This document shows, in pieces, positions 1 to 12,019 of a stretch of DNA of 29,567 nucleotides. The notes under the pieces are model-generated. The model had not been told where the DNA came from. It saw only the letters and a program-made list of their open reading frames with translations, and did no database searches. The position numbers and the translations under genes are program-made. The stretch lies in assembly GCA_037176905.1 (NCBI GenBank), contig JBBBWG010028677.1:27660-57226 (forward strand). Direction: 5' to 3'. Within the stretch, counting starts at the first letter, position 1, and each line of letters begins with the position of its first letter. The DNA is from Azolla pinnata (Eukaryota; Streptophyta; Polypodiopsida; Salviniales; Salviniaceae).

Positions 1-2126
1 TTATCACCTATTCTATCACATGTAAGTGTATTTGCCAAGTGTGCAACCAAATTGAATTTGGGCCTAAAAGATTTGCACCACAACATTATATGATATTTCA
101 TCCTAACTCTGGCAGCTGGACTAGTAAAGAAATGATAAAACTGCCCTGGGATTAGGCTATTATAAAAAATAATATCCAAAGAACTGTTTGGGACTACATG
201 CATGGTACCACATGCAACTGTGAAGCGTAATAGTTGTTCAGCATTTTGATGGATTACACCCAAGTTGTCCACCATCAATCTCTAAACGGGTATGTTTTTA
301 TCAATGAGAACTCAGTGCAGGTGGTGAAATTGATCTGGCTGTAATATCTACTCCTCAAACATCTCTAAAAGCGTGGGGGGTGGAAATTGCATATTGAGCA
401 CTTACTTTTAGTTCCTGTTGTAGGTGTGCAGTAGTTGGAACTTGGACGACATAGAAGGATGAAGTAATTTTTTGACTGATATCTGCCCTTGTAGGTTAGT
501 TCCTGATGTCTGAGAAGCTCTTAATTGGAACAGTCTCAGAAACCTTGGTTTGGGTTCTCATAAGCTTACAAAGGTGTGCTGGTCCCAAAAGAGGGTTAGC
601 ATCCTTGTCTCTATTATCATAATAAGTTGAGCTTGTATTCCTGTACTTTGTTGTCTCTTACTCATCCCGTGTGAGTGATACACAGTTAACCTTGACCTGA
701 TGTCTGAGGAGCTGTTATCGGAACAGTCTCAGTAACTCTGGTTTGGGTGCTTTACGAAGGTGTGCTGGTCGGGTAGCATCCTTGTCTCTGTTATCATAAT
801 AAATTGAACATGTATTCGTGTATTATGTAACATGTTGTCTCTGACTCATTTCATGAGTGATACACAATGAACCTCGGTCTGATGTCTGAGGAGCTCTTAT
901 TGGAACAATCTCGGTAACTTTGGTTTGGGTTCTCATAAGCTTTACAAAGCTGTGCTTGTCCCAAAAGAGGGGTAGCATCCTTGTCTCTGTTATCTTAGTA
1001 GGTCGAGCATATATTTGTGTATTATGTTGTCTCTGACTCATCCTGTGTGAGGGATACACAATTAACCTTGATGAAGTCATCAAGCTGTTCCCGTCTGAAG
1101 GTCATGTAGCCTAATAACATACACACTCTGTGGGAGTTGTTGGTGATCGAAGAATCTCTAATCTCATGCAATGCTCTCTACAGAACACCATTTTTTATTA
1201 CCTCAGTCTTCCCGATTGTGCGTAAGTTATGCTGGTAATCTATTTAGTATATTTTCCAATTTATTCTGCTGACAGTGATTGACTGAGCATTATGAGGATT
1301 GAATGTTGATAATGGCTAATGTAGTTAAGATATTTAACATAGCTTATTTTAAAATATGTATTATAAGTATTTTTAGAAATTATAGCATAGTACTTTTAGA
1401 ATGACTAACGTATGTATTCTACATGTATTGTGTTGTGTATTTTGACCATGAATATCCTCAAGTACATGACAAGTGTCATATGTTGTTTAATACACCATCA
1501 TCTTCTTCAGGCCAAGTTGGTATGTCTTTGCCTATGAAGCTATCCAGGTTATACTCATAATAATGTAGTGGAACTGTGGCCAATGTTGCTAAGAAATTAG
1601 AAGGTAATCGAGGCCATTAGAACTGAATGTGAGCATGATTTATTTCTAAGGGTCCTGAATGAGCATATTACTTTGCTTTAGCCGGCTGGTCCTCGCATTG
1701 GTCTTCCCAAGGAAACAAATTGTTATAACCCATCACATGCAGTCCTGATGAGTTGGATATAATCACGTCATCTGCCGACAGAAGATAGGGATAGGTATAT
1801 CGTCTAATGTGGTTCTAGACAGCTTGTGCACCATAATCATCTACGTCATCAATGTAAAGAGAAAAGTATGTCTGGGAAAAGTTGCAACACTGTTTCATGT
1901 CTGGGGCACTGATTATCGTGTGAAAAGGCTAATGGATCCGATTCCGTGTCAAATTCATAACTTTCCTGATGCACATTCTTCAGATCCTCAATACTATGAA
2001 ATATTCACCTGAAACCGACACATTGTGTAGGGTTAATAGGCCTTAGCATGTAAATCCCTGCCCATATGTCACACTGTCTGTGTCCTTGATTATTGGTATT
2101 AATAATATTATTTGGATTATTTGTAG
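1..2126. other. 5' flank or intron of the PLD gene, no exon recognised
   Basis: Because the first recognisable PLD exon begins at an internal codon (2127, after ttgtag), this stretch is probably at least partly intron. I looked for the conserved PX-domain and linker peptides that precede the PH-like region in plant PLD-zeta and found none in any frame. Short open frames such as 1809-2012 resemble nothing I know. The region is AT-rich and holds the tandem repeat at about 500-1080. Confidence 0.5.
500..1080. repeat. ~190-bp tandem repeat, three diverged copies
   Basis: The word gatgtctga recurs at 505, 699 and 881 (spacings 194 and 182). It is followed each time by aggagctctta(t)tggaacagtctc, then ggtttgggt, gtagcatccttgtctctgttatc, and a closing tgagtgatacacagttaacctt. 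Copies differ by scattered substitutions and small indels. The reverse-strand frame at 823-1083 is only a by-product of this array. Confidence 0.85.
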
Positions 2127-5100
2127 GTGTGCAAATTTTTGGAGGTTTCCAAACTCTCTTTTAGACCTGAATATGGTCCAAAGTTAAGAGAGGGCTTTGT
2201 GCTGGTAAAGCATCTTCAGAAACTCCACCCAGCTGAAGACGGTTCTTGTTTCTTTTGCTGTAAAATGATTTGCTGCTGCAGCGACAATTGGCAAAAGGTT
2301 GACTGCTTGTGCCTCATTAAGCGTTTGTATAAATTTGTATCATGATTTTCACATCTTTACCAGAAATTATTAAAGATACTGTTCATTCGAAACATGTTCT
2401 GATAGAAATGATTTTCACTCTGATCCTGAGGTCCTATGGAACAGGTTCCAATCAGTCAACAGCAATGGTAGTCTTGCATAATGTGACAATAGCTGTATTT
2501 TTGAGAGTACATGTTTGATGGGGCTCCATTCATTTCAAAATAATGATAGTTAATTTACAATAAATCTGTCAAAATAAATGGCTGTGATGTTGTGATATCA
2601 TTGTAGTGGTATCACACTATTATAGTAACTTGAAGATGGTTTTTTTCATTTTGGTATCATGGGTCATTTTGGCCTCTCCGAAGATGCTAGTATAATTTCT
2701 TTCTTTATTCTCCAAGAGACTTGGCCTAAGCCATCAGAATTTATCGCAATTCTTGAATGAAAATTTATTTTCTATTATAGAAATCTGGTTTCATAATTGT
2801 GAAAACATTTTCCTTAGTGCCTCCTTTGCTACTTACTCCTAAATTAGTATAACGATTGCAGGTGTGGGCAGTGCTCAAACCGGGATTTTTGGCATTAATT
2901 GCAGATCCTTATGATGTAAAACCTCTCGACATTATTGTTTTTGATGTGCTTCGATTTTCTGATGGAAGTTTAGATGGGCAGATATGCCTTGCAAAGCTGA
3001 CAAAAGAAAGGAACCCTTTATATTTTGGGTTTATGGTGAGTGCAATTTCTTTTAAGCATATTGAAAAGCTTTACGATTGAATGGCTGCTGGGCTAACCTG
3101 TTTGCTTCCATCAGGTGGTATGTGGAAACAGGACAATCAAGATAAGGTCCAAGAGGGCAGGGATTGCACGTGATTGGGTTGCAGCCATTAATGATGCTGG
3201 GTTAAGACCACCTGAAGGATGGTGTCACCCACACCGATATGGATCATTTGCTCCTCCAAGAGGGGATTATGATGATGGCAGTGCAGCTCAGTGGTTCATT
3301 GATGGCAGAGCGGGATTCAATGCTATAGCCTCAGCAATACAACATGCAAAGTCAGAAGTGTGTGGAACACTTATCTTCTGTTCAATTCCCTTTCTAAGTT
3401 GACAATCAGAGAGCAACCAGTTTAATTACCTTCAATAATTTCAGGTTCTCATTGCTGGGTGGTGGTTATGTCCAGAGCTGTATATGCGGCGCCCATTTTC
3501 TGAGAATGAGGATTCTAGGCTTGATACCTTGCTGAAGGAAAGGGCACAAATGGGTGTTAAGGTGGGTCATCTCTAGTGTTCCATGCACATCATGACAGTT
3601 TAATGGTCAATGTGCTACTGACCTGTTTTTCAAGCCTGACATACTGCATATGTGGGCTTTGATTGAATGAAAATAGTCATCCCCTCAATAGAATGTATCA
3701 AACTTCAAACGTTCTTTCATCCATCTGTATATTGTTGCAGATATACATATTGCTGTATAAGGAAGTTGCTCTGGCTTTAAAGATCAACAGCATGTATTCC
3801 AAACGACGTCTTCTAACTATTCATGAAAATGTAAAGGTTTTGAGGTTTCCCAACCACTTCTCTGCTGGTGTCTACTTGTGGTATGGTTATTCCTCTTTTA
3901 CTTGCTTGTATTTCATGAACTGTCATTTCTCTCATTTGTTAACTTATAATGTGGCAGGTCTCATCATGAGAAGATTGTTATTGTAGATCATCGAGTTTGT
4001 TTTATTGGCGGGCTGGATCTTTGCTTTGGAAGGTATGATACTCAAGAGCATGCAGTTCATGACTCATCATCCAGAATATGGCCAGGGAAGGATTACTATA
4101 ACCCAAGGTAATAAGTCATGGAGTTGTAATTTTTTGTAGTAAATGCTTATCTTTTCTTCCTGTTAAGAAGGAAATGTTTGTAGAGAATCGGAACCCAACT
4201 CCTGGGAGGATATGATCAAGGACGAACTAAATCGGAAGCAGTATCCTAGAATGCCCTGGCATGATGTACAATGTGCAATATGGGGTCCACCTTGCCGTGA
4301 TGTAGCCAGGCATTTTGTGCAACGTTGGAACTATGCTAAGGTGGAAATGTTAATCTTTTCAGTGTTATTAGTTAGTATTGAAGGAAATGTTATACTTGGC
4401 TAAATAATTACTACTGCCTTGTGATTCATTTCAACAGCGAAGCAAAGCACCCAATGAAGCTGCAATCCCTTTACTTCTTCCCCACCATCATATGGTTCTC
4501 CCACGATATCATTCTGCTCATATGTCTGTGGTGAAAGAGGTCGAGCAAGATACATCTGATCCATCGTCTTACCAGGATATTCCCTTACTCTATCCACAAG
4601 ATGAAATGGAAAATGAAGGGAGCAAACATTATTCTGATGAAGCAAGTTCTCCTGATATCTCAAATAATGGGTTTTTTATGGAGCAGAATTTGAAGGTGAG
4701 AAACAACACATCGGTCATGCAGATGCATGATTTTGTGGATGATCAAAGTCCGAGGGTCTCATGCCAAATTGGAAAAAATGGGGCCCACTCTGGTGAGAAT
4801 GGGCATCTGTCTAAAGGGAGTGGAGAATGGTGGTATGACCAGGAGAGACAGGGGCAAGTTAGTGTTGAGGATGAGCCATGTCAAATTGGTCCACGTGTCC
4901 GATGTGCTTGCCAGGTCAGTATTCTTTCCGTGAGTAATCGTCTTTTACAGAGCAAGGATCTGATCTCATATCATTTCCTGATGACGATTTTGCAGATTTT
5001 AAGGAGTGTTGGTTTGTGGTCAGCAGGCACAAGTCAGCCTGTGGAAGCCAGTATCCATGCTGCGTATTGCTCACTGATTGATAAATCCGAGTATTTTGTC

Positions 5101-8100
5101 TACATAGAGGTAGTGTAAACGATATCCATTTTAAATCTTGCTTTCGAATGGTGTGGGTTTTGGATATTTAAATTTGTCAAAGTATTTGGCTAGATCTCCT
5201 TTCTCTTTGTCCTGTCATGTGTTCCTAATAGCTACCCACACTCTGCAGAATCAATTTTTTATTTCCGGGTTTGATGATGATGACGTGATTCGAAATCGTG
5301 TTCTTCAAGCTTTGTACAACCGGATCATGAGAGCTCATAAGGAACAGAAATGTTACCGGGTTATTATAGTTATACCTCTACTTCCTGGTTTTCAGGTTCT
5401 TCTCTTTTATTCTCCTTTTCTCTTTTCATCTAATGAAGAGTAATATATATAATCACAATGATTTAATTCTGCTTTTACGTGCCGTTTTGGCTACATTCTG
5501 GAGATTATGAGTAAGCAGATGCTACTCGTCATATAATGCCAAGGTCAATACTCATGATCTCATTACATATGAACCTAAATGCTAATGATTCTCAATTCAG
5601 TGAAATTTTCTGCAGTCCATCGCATGTGTGGCATGTCAAAATGTTGGGACTGGACTCAAGTCCACTCGTAGTTTTTCTCTTTGATTGTGTAGTATCACAT
5701 GATCAACAACTCAGCACCTTCATTGATGCTGGCTGACCACGACCCTCTGAAGAGTGTACACAACAGCTTGGGTGTACTATTAGGCATGTCGACCATGGCC
5801 ATTGGGTTGTCACAATTGTCATTGGTAGATAAAGTCCATTATTTCTATGGAGAAGGCTCTCAACTTTTTGCAAGTGACCAGTCAAATTTCCGCTTGCTGA
5901 ACCTTTCAGCCCAACATTAGTTTGTTCCCTTTATGTAAGATAAGGCGAGTTGCAGCCTTCAATCCGAACTGAGACCAGGGGAACCCAGGCTTTTTTTGCT
6001 GGTAATCCTGAGGCAAATCTAAATTCAGTGAAGTTACGTTTGGACGGCGAAGCAAGATAGGTACAGAGACTTGATGGGAGCTATTCAAACGAACACTGTG
6101 TCAATCTCGGTTCACCTCATCGTGAGGTTACTTCCCCATCACATCTCTTTCTTGCTAGGAACTGCCATGAATGCAGGAGACTGCCCTGGGTATAAAGCCG
6201 AGGAAAAGGATTCGATGGAAGAGAAAGGGAACGAGATTGTTTAAAGCTCCCAAGTTTTCCTTTATTTCGGCCGGAATCCTATTGGGAGGGGCCAATTCAA
6301 ACCCTTCGGGTAAAATAAGGACAGGACTCACATTTAACCCATCCCTTTTTCCATTAGCAAGCACTTGTTTTATCTACGTATCAAAGGGAATCTTAACGAC
6401 TGGGCTGGAGATGTTTTGATGACAAAACTCCCATTATATCTAACCTGAACATTCCAACTACATAGATAACTAGACTCTCTGTTGTGTTATATTTAGCCAT
6501 ATCATTTTGGTTAGTTCTCAATGATGAGATACCATCATAAGATGAATTAGCTTGTTTGCTCTTATAAGCATTTTGGCTATTAGAAAAGATGTAATGTATC
6601 TTTTCCTTTTTCCCTCCTCGTTTTTACTTGTGCAGCTGAAACATTTGACACAAATGCTGTGATGTTGAAATATTTAATAAGTGTTTCATGATGGTTTCAT
6701 TTGACCAATTCATTAGTCAAGTGACCGTTCCATGCAGTTATTTTCCTACAAATTTTAAAGTAGCTTCCTTTTCAGGGTGGAGTTGATGATGCTGGTGCGG
6801 CCACAGTAAGAGCAATAATGCATTGGCAATACCGTGCAATCTCAAGGGGTAAACATTCTTTGCTGCATCGGCTGAATGATGCTATTGGTTCAGAAGCAGA
6901 GAATTATGTATCTTTTTATGGACTTAGAAACTACGGTAGACTGTCTGATGATTCTCCTCTGGTCACTAGTCAGGTATATTCTTGTTCCAGATTTGATTTA
7001 GTTTATTTGGCTGGGTGATGTGTTCAAAGTCTCTAACAAATTTAGCATGATATTTCGTGGCTTTTCAGGTTTATGTCCACAGCAAAATCATGATTATTGA
7101 TGATAGGATAGTTTTGGTGGGATCTGCAAATGTGAATGATAGAAGTTTATTGGGGTCACGAGATTCTGAGGTTGGATGCTATTATTATTATTTTTAACAT
7201 CATTATGTAGCTTTGGGTTCACGTTAATTTGTCAGAAACCTCAGTGAACGTTTTGGGGTTTCTTGATACCTATCATTTATCTATAATTTACATGATATAT
7301 ACTATATGAGCTTTATTTCATCATAGCTAAGCATTTGGGTGATATACACGCATCAGCATGCTATTATCTGTAGTTCATCACTTCAGCTCAGGTTTATGAA
7401 GTCTCCAAAATACTTTGGGATGCTGATCTAATGCTCAGGCACATTCACTAGGTTTGTGCTGTCATTGAGGATAGTGAATTTGTTGACTCGTATATGGACT
7501 CCAAACCGTGGCAAGCTGGAAAGTTTTCCCATTCACTACGGATGTCATTATGGAGGGAACACTTAGGCATTCGGCATTCAGAGGTCTCTCTTTGTTTCTC
7601 TCTTTGTGCATGATCTCGTTGAGCCTCTTTTGGATTCTTAACTTATATTTTTTTACCATCCTTATGCAGGGGAATTTGTTAATCGATCCCGTTTGTGAGA
7701 CAGCCTATAAACACGCATGGAGGTCTACTGCACAGGTCTCCCCTCTCCCTCTCCCTCTCTATTTTCATAGAAACTTGGAACACTTGGAACAGAGAGCAGG
7801 ACTGACTTTCCTAGACAGTCAAGAGATTTTGAGAAAGCTTTAATGTTGACTGCATTCATGATAAGGAGAAAGCACTGATGGCTTGTGTTAGGTATGAAAT
7901 TAGATTGGATATGAAAAGAGGCCTGATAGTGTGTGGGAAAATATCCAAAAGTTTTTGTTTTTAAACAGCTTTGGAGCTTCTGGAGCAGAGAAGTAAATCT
8001 TGCAAAAGATGGTCAATTGTAATTGATGATATGCTCATGCAATAATGATTCTGATCACATGGTATAAATATGGATTCACACCCTAGCTATTGGACAAATG

Positions 8101-9298
8101 GTAGAGAAAGGTGACGTGCCCAAGTTTTGTTTGAGTTTAAACAAGATAGGCTTCTTTGATACCACAGGAAACATAATGGTAAGCTCACTCAGTCAGTAAT
8201 CTTGTTTGGCTACCTAACATAGGGTTCTCACTTTTTTGCTGGTAACTAACCACTTCAATCTCAACTTGTAGCTCTGATTGGCTGGTGTTCTGGGTAGTGT
8301 CTGTAGAATGGGTTTACATGCTTCCAGTTTCAAATACCTTGGAAATAGTGAATTGACTAACATTTTTAGAAACAGAGAAGAAAATTTAGTGCAACCCAAT
8401 GATAATTTGAGATTGTAAAGATTAGAAGATAAGATGGCTGGGTATTTCATGCTTGTTACTCTGTTTAGGAACTATCGCACGACTCTTGCACGTGTTGAAA
8501 ATATGTAGAGATTAAGAACAGAGATTGAAACTGGATCCGACATTGAAAATAGAGATCAAAACAGGGTTAGGGATAGAACATAGAGATTGAAGCTATCTTT
8601 TCTTTGCCACTGGCAGATGCCATGCTCATCTACTCATTGAAGCACAAGTGAAGTTCTACAACTAGCAGTTCTCTACCATTTTAAAATATCGGCCAACGCC
8701 ATGCAGGAGGTCTTTGTAGTAATGCATGATGGCACCCCATGCATGTTAGTAAATAAATACATCATCACTATCTCAGTCTGGAAAAAGTGTAGGATCACTT
8801 ATGAGCTCGACTGGATTAGAAGAGCAAGAGTGACTACGTCTCGAAAACTAGTCAACAAGCTATATGACATTTGTATTTGTTCTGTGTTTGAACAGAAGAA
8901 CACAATGATCTATGACACGATCTTTGGATGTATACCAAACGACAACATTCGCACAAGGTATGTGAGATGCTTATTGGTAAAAATAGATGGATGATTCATG
9001 TTCTCCCATCACTGCGTTCTGAGATGCGGTGAAAATGCTTTTCGTTGGACTTGGCAACTGCAGGATGGCTTTGAGGCAAGCTTTCTTGAAGGAGAAAGAA
9101 AAGCTCGGCCACACTACTATTGATCTGGGTATGGCTATCGAAGAATCGCCAGTTCAATGCAATGGATTGCCTGCTGCATCCGTGACTGACATCACGGGAC
9201 ATGTTGTGCTCTTCCCGCTGAGATTTCTAGAAGAAGAAGATCTAAGGCCTGTCTTCAAGGAGAGTGAATACTATGCATCAGCTCAAGTTTTTCACTAG
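2127..9298 (+). CDS. PLDZ: Phospholipase D, PX/PH type (PLD-zeta class), 5' part missing from view
   Basis: Hydrolyses phosphatidylcholine to phosphatidic acid and choline at membranes. In plants the zeta class acts in vesicle traffic, root growth and phosphate starvation (family knowledge). Sixteen exons join in frame: 2127-2297, 2862-3035, 3115-3357, 3445-3561, 3741-3880, 3958-4107, 4184-4340, 4438-4914, 4996-5109, 5249-5395, 6776-6973, 7069-7170, 7452-7583, 7670-7735, 8896-8957, 9064-9298; all introns are GT-AG. They encode 894 residues, ending [12 protein letters not shown] then TAG. Visible residues about 1-165 are the PH-like part (Cys-rich [12 protein letters not shown] near 48, then [10 protein letters not shown]). 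HKD motif 1 is H285-x-K287-x4-D292 in [12 protein letters not shown] motif 2 is H700-x-K702-x4-D707 in [10 protein letters not shown]. Both are intact, so the catalytic part looks functional. Residues about 390-540 (exon 4438-4914) are a variable, acidic linker. The first visible codon is GTG in 'VCKFLEVS', an internal exon start. The PX domain and initiator Met should lie upstream; I could not find them in 1-2126. Confidence 0.93.
5943..5977 (-). pseudogene. Organellar 16S (SSU) rRNA-like scrap
   Basis: The plus strand reads aggcgagttgcagcctt then caatccgaactgag. This is the reverse complement of the conserved SSU rRNA segment CTCAGTTCGGATTG(C/A)AGGCTGCAACTCGCC, near E. coli position 1300. 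Similarity fades after the following ggaacccagg. It lies about 270 bp from the petA piece on the same strand, although the two genes are not adjacent in plastid genomes I know of, so the insertion looks mosaic. Plastid is more likely than mitochondrial because of the neighbour. Confidence 0.6.
6050..6110 (+). pseudogene. Possible group II intron domain I scrap (organellar)
   Basis: The stretch acagagacttgatgggagct followed by attcaaacgaac resembles the 'cagagact-AATGGGAGCT-GTTC-AACGAA' block in domain I of many plastid group II introns. It sits between the 16S-like and petA-like pieces, which makes an organellar source plausible. No domain V hairpin was seen. The call rests on remembered consensus only. 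Confidence 0.35.
6245..6406 (-). pseudogene. petA: Plastid petA (cytochrome f) fragment inserted in nuclear intron
   Basis: Read on the minus strand from 6406 to 6245 the translation is [10 protein letters not shown], then a stop (TAG, 6376-6374), then [15 protein letters not shown] and [22 protein letters not shown]. This is the conserved stretch of the large lumenal domain of cytochrome f, the plastid-encoded haem protein of the b6f complex. The match ends abruptly near 6245 and near 6406, so only about 54 codons survive. No start codon, haem-binding CxxCH or C-terminal anchor is present, so this is a dead fragment: a nuclear plastid DNA insertion (NUPT). The Ile/Lys pairs and PAEIKE wording fit a seed-free plant petA, but I cannot place it further. 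Confidence 0.85.
7736..8895. other. PLD intron of 1.16 kb
   Basis: This intron lies between the exon ending AWRSTAQ and the exon beginning KNTMIYDT. The donor is gtctcc followed by a (ccctct)n-rich tract at 7740-7762; the acceptor is tgaacag. I see no gene, repeat family or structured RNA in it. Confidence 0.7.
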
Positions 9299-9590
9299 CA
9301 AAGGGAAGGGTGTGCGTGTATTTGACAGTATCGGTTTTGTAGTTGTGTATCAATAAGCAATTTGTTCACATAGGTTCTCAAAACCGACGCAAATTGTACC
9401 ATTCTTTGTATAGGCTGCCTGTGGCGAATTTAATTGTTTGGTCAGCTGCATAATTTGACAAACTGAGCGAGTTCCTCTTGATTTGCAAAACCATGATTCT
9501 GTTGAGAAAAACCATTTTTAAGAAAAATTTCAAGCATTGTTTGATTCCCTTTTTTCCCCCCCCCTGATATAGTGATTTAAGACATCAACC

Positions 9591-9638
9591 ACCCATTCAA
9601 AGATCAAACTGATTACCCATTCAAAGATCAAACTGATT
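9591..9638. repeat. Perfect 24-bp tandem duplication
   Basis: acccattcaaagatcaaact plus gatt occurs twice head to tail (9591-9614 and 9615-9638) without a mismatch, so the event is recent. Confidence 0.9.
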
Positions 9639-11072
9639 GTTTCAATTCCGAAAAGCATGTGTTATGCTATGTAGATTATAGTGTGTATATGCAAAAGACG
9701 TTTTACAGATGGATTACAGATACGATATAATGTGATTGTAACACATTTTGGTCGGTTGTCTTGGCTGTCTGATCATCAGCAACCTACATTTTCAGCTTGA
9801 TCTAGCACACTGCTCATAAATGAACCAGCTAAGGAAGTTTTAACTAAGTAGCTTCTGTTAGTGTCGGAGGAGGTTGTCATCAGTTAAACCTGCAAATAGA
9901 TGTCCACAAAAGTGTACAAGAAGATCTGAAACTACGAAAGCTTTAGATCTATAGCGAGATAGGAGAAGAATGGGCACAAAACATATATACACTATATTAT
10001 TGAAATGGGCAATTACAAGAACAACAACCGACCATACACAAGCTATGGCAAATGCCATTTCCAGTTGTTATAGATATCGTTTGTCCAAAGGAATAATATG
10101 CATATGGCCATTACTTGATTATATTTGACAATCGATGCACATAATCGACGAAATGTACATGCAATCTAAATTTAGAGATCTAGATTATCATTTTTCATGT
10201 AATACAATCAAAGAGAAAATTGTCATACTTACCAACTCCAACTAGTTGTGTCTTATATATATAAGGCCCGAGATGGGCAATGTATAAATTGATGATGTTT
10301 TTCAATTAGTATATTTGTCTTTCTTCTCCCATGTATTCAACTCCCTCCTGTATGTATACTCTCGCAACACGATCATAAGCTTCTTCATACAGAAGTACAT
10401 CCATCCTCTAATTTCTGTACGCTCGTTGATAGTTATTGGGAATGCCATGTAAATTTACATCCTTGTTTAGCTCTTCATTGCGTTTCTTCGTTTCTACTCA
10501 TACTTCTCTTTATGGTAAGAATATAGTGAAATGCAAAATAAATCATTCTAAATAAAAGCCTATTAAATGTTTAAATGAAATTTATTAAAAACTTAAGGGT
10601 TTCTTGGTCAGCTAGAAGGTGATTCTGAGCAACATTTTCAAAGTACACGGACAATGTTAGCTTGTTCTCGAGGATAGAGAGGGTTTCAATGATCTTATTC
10701 TTCATTACGCTTCCTCTTCCCTTCACCTATTATATGAAACCCTTGTATTATCGATGTTCTTGTTTTCAGTACTACAGTTGTGTGTGGTACAATAACCTTA
10801 TATGAGTAGAGGCATTGCTATATGCACAGATGTAACATGTTGACGTTTTCTAGTTCACTAATAGCAAAATATTTTATTTTGGAAAAATGGTTAAAAACTT
10901 AGTTTATGGTTGATTGATTATATGTTATTATGTCTTCTAATGATTTAGAATTGCAATATCTAATAAGTTAAATTTTATTCATCAATTTTATATTTTAATT
11001 GTTGCATGCCAATACTTGTTGAGGGGAATACCAATTTTATTTTTTCAGTTTAAAAATGATGAATATTATATG

Positions 11073-11164
11073 TTCTCATTCCAATTCATTTCCAAATTTT
11101 TTCCTATATTCCCAAATATTCTCATTCCTATTCATTCCAAATTTTTTTGCCTATGTTCCCAGTA
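11073..11164. repeat. 46-bp tandem duplication, diverged
   Basis: Two units start with ttctcattcc at 11073 and 11119, continue with attcattccaaattttttt, and end with tat(a/g)ttccca. Identity is high but imperfect. Confidence 0.75.
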
Positions 11165-11223
11165 TTGCCCTTGTTACATTGGTGGAATCTCAACCTTAAG
11201 AGTTTATATACAATAATGCCTTA

Positions 11224-11249
11224 TGTGTGTGTGTGTGTGAGAGAGAGAG
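11224..11249. repeat. (GT)n(GA)n microsatellite
   Basis: tgtgtgtgtgtgtgtgagag followed by agagag forms a compound dinucleotide repeat in the intergenic region. Confidence 0.9.
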
Positions 11250-11682
11250 TTTCCATATAAACCAATTGTGGAGTATGACGGAAGCATGAATGAAGGAATT
11301 CTAATGACAAAGATAAAATAAATGAATAAATTTAAGTAGAAGTAAAAATATAAGATTAGATTGATGTGTTAGTGATTGGCGTTGAATCCTTTGATGGAGA
11401 TCAAAGATGTTGTAGATATTTATGATATAAATTAAAATACATGCATTAGATTATTATTTTCGATTATTTTGAGCCTTTTAAAACCTTTTAAATCGTTTTT
11501 CGATCTTTGTAAAGTACGTGACTTAAAAGTATTTGTATACGAAAATTGTGAACATGAGGTTGTAAGTTCAATTCTCTTCAAATAGATATTTTACGTCACT
11601 CTATTGTGGCATGAACTTTCAATAGTTTATATGTAGTGATCGAGTGGACGATCTCATGTCAATTTTAATGTTTATTACGTCA

Positions 11683-11782
11683 NNNNNNNNNNNNNNNNNN
11701 NNNNNNNNNNNNNNNNNNNNNNNNNNNNNNNNNNNNNNNNNNNNNNNNNNNNNNNNNNNNNNNNNNNNNNNNNNNNNNNNNN
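11683..11782. other. Assembly gap of 100 N
   Basis: Exactly 100 N characters, the conventional scaffold gap of unknown size. The true distance and content between the PLD flank and the S5 promoter are therefore unknown. Confidence 0.99.
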
Positions 11783-12019
11783 CTCGCCGATGATCGCTCT
11801 TCTAGCATATACGACAGCATGGATCAGAGCAGCGAGTGTGTATATATGATTATATATAATTAATATCTAATTATCTATCCATATACAAATCAAGATGTGT
11901 GTATACATGTAAATAGATATATATACGGTGCGATTTCCGTCTCATTGTTGAGCAGATACAGAGGTTTGTGAGTTGCTTAACAGCACAAAACAGTGTGCAC
12001 GGACGGTTTCACACGCTTG

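Larger units (their letters stand above)
5396..6775. other. Large PLD intron hosting organelle-derived DNA
   Basis: This 1.38-kb intron lies between the exons ending PLLPGFQ and beginning GGVDDAG. The donor is gttctt after CAG and the acceptor is ttttcag. About 5940-6410 is less AT-rich than the rest and contains plastid-like pieces, annotated separately. The other parts are AT-rich with nothing recognisable. Confidence 0.8.
9299..11682. other. AT-rich intergenic region after PLD
   Basis: This is the 3' flank of the PLD gene up to the assembly gap. No ORF here resembles a known protein. It contains a 24-bp tandem duplication (9591-9638), a 46-bp duplication (11073-11164) and a (GT)n(GA)n tract (11224-11249). 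A poly-C run lies near 9557-9564. Confidence 0.6.

Noticed and set aside
8996-9202. Reverse-strand 68-codon ORF
   Set aside because: Antisense to the last PLD exon, whose sense translation is strongly conserved.
11562-11585. B-box-like word (aagttcaattctc) suggesting a SINE or tRNA remnant
   Set aside because: No matching A box or 3' tail. One short word in AT-rich DNA is not enough.
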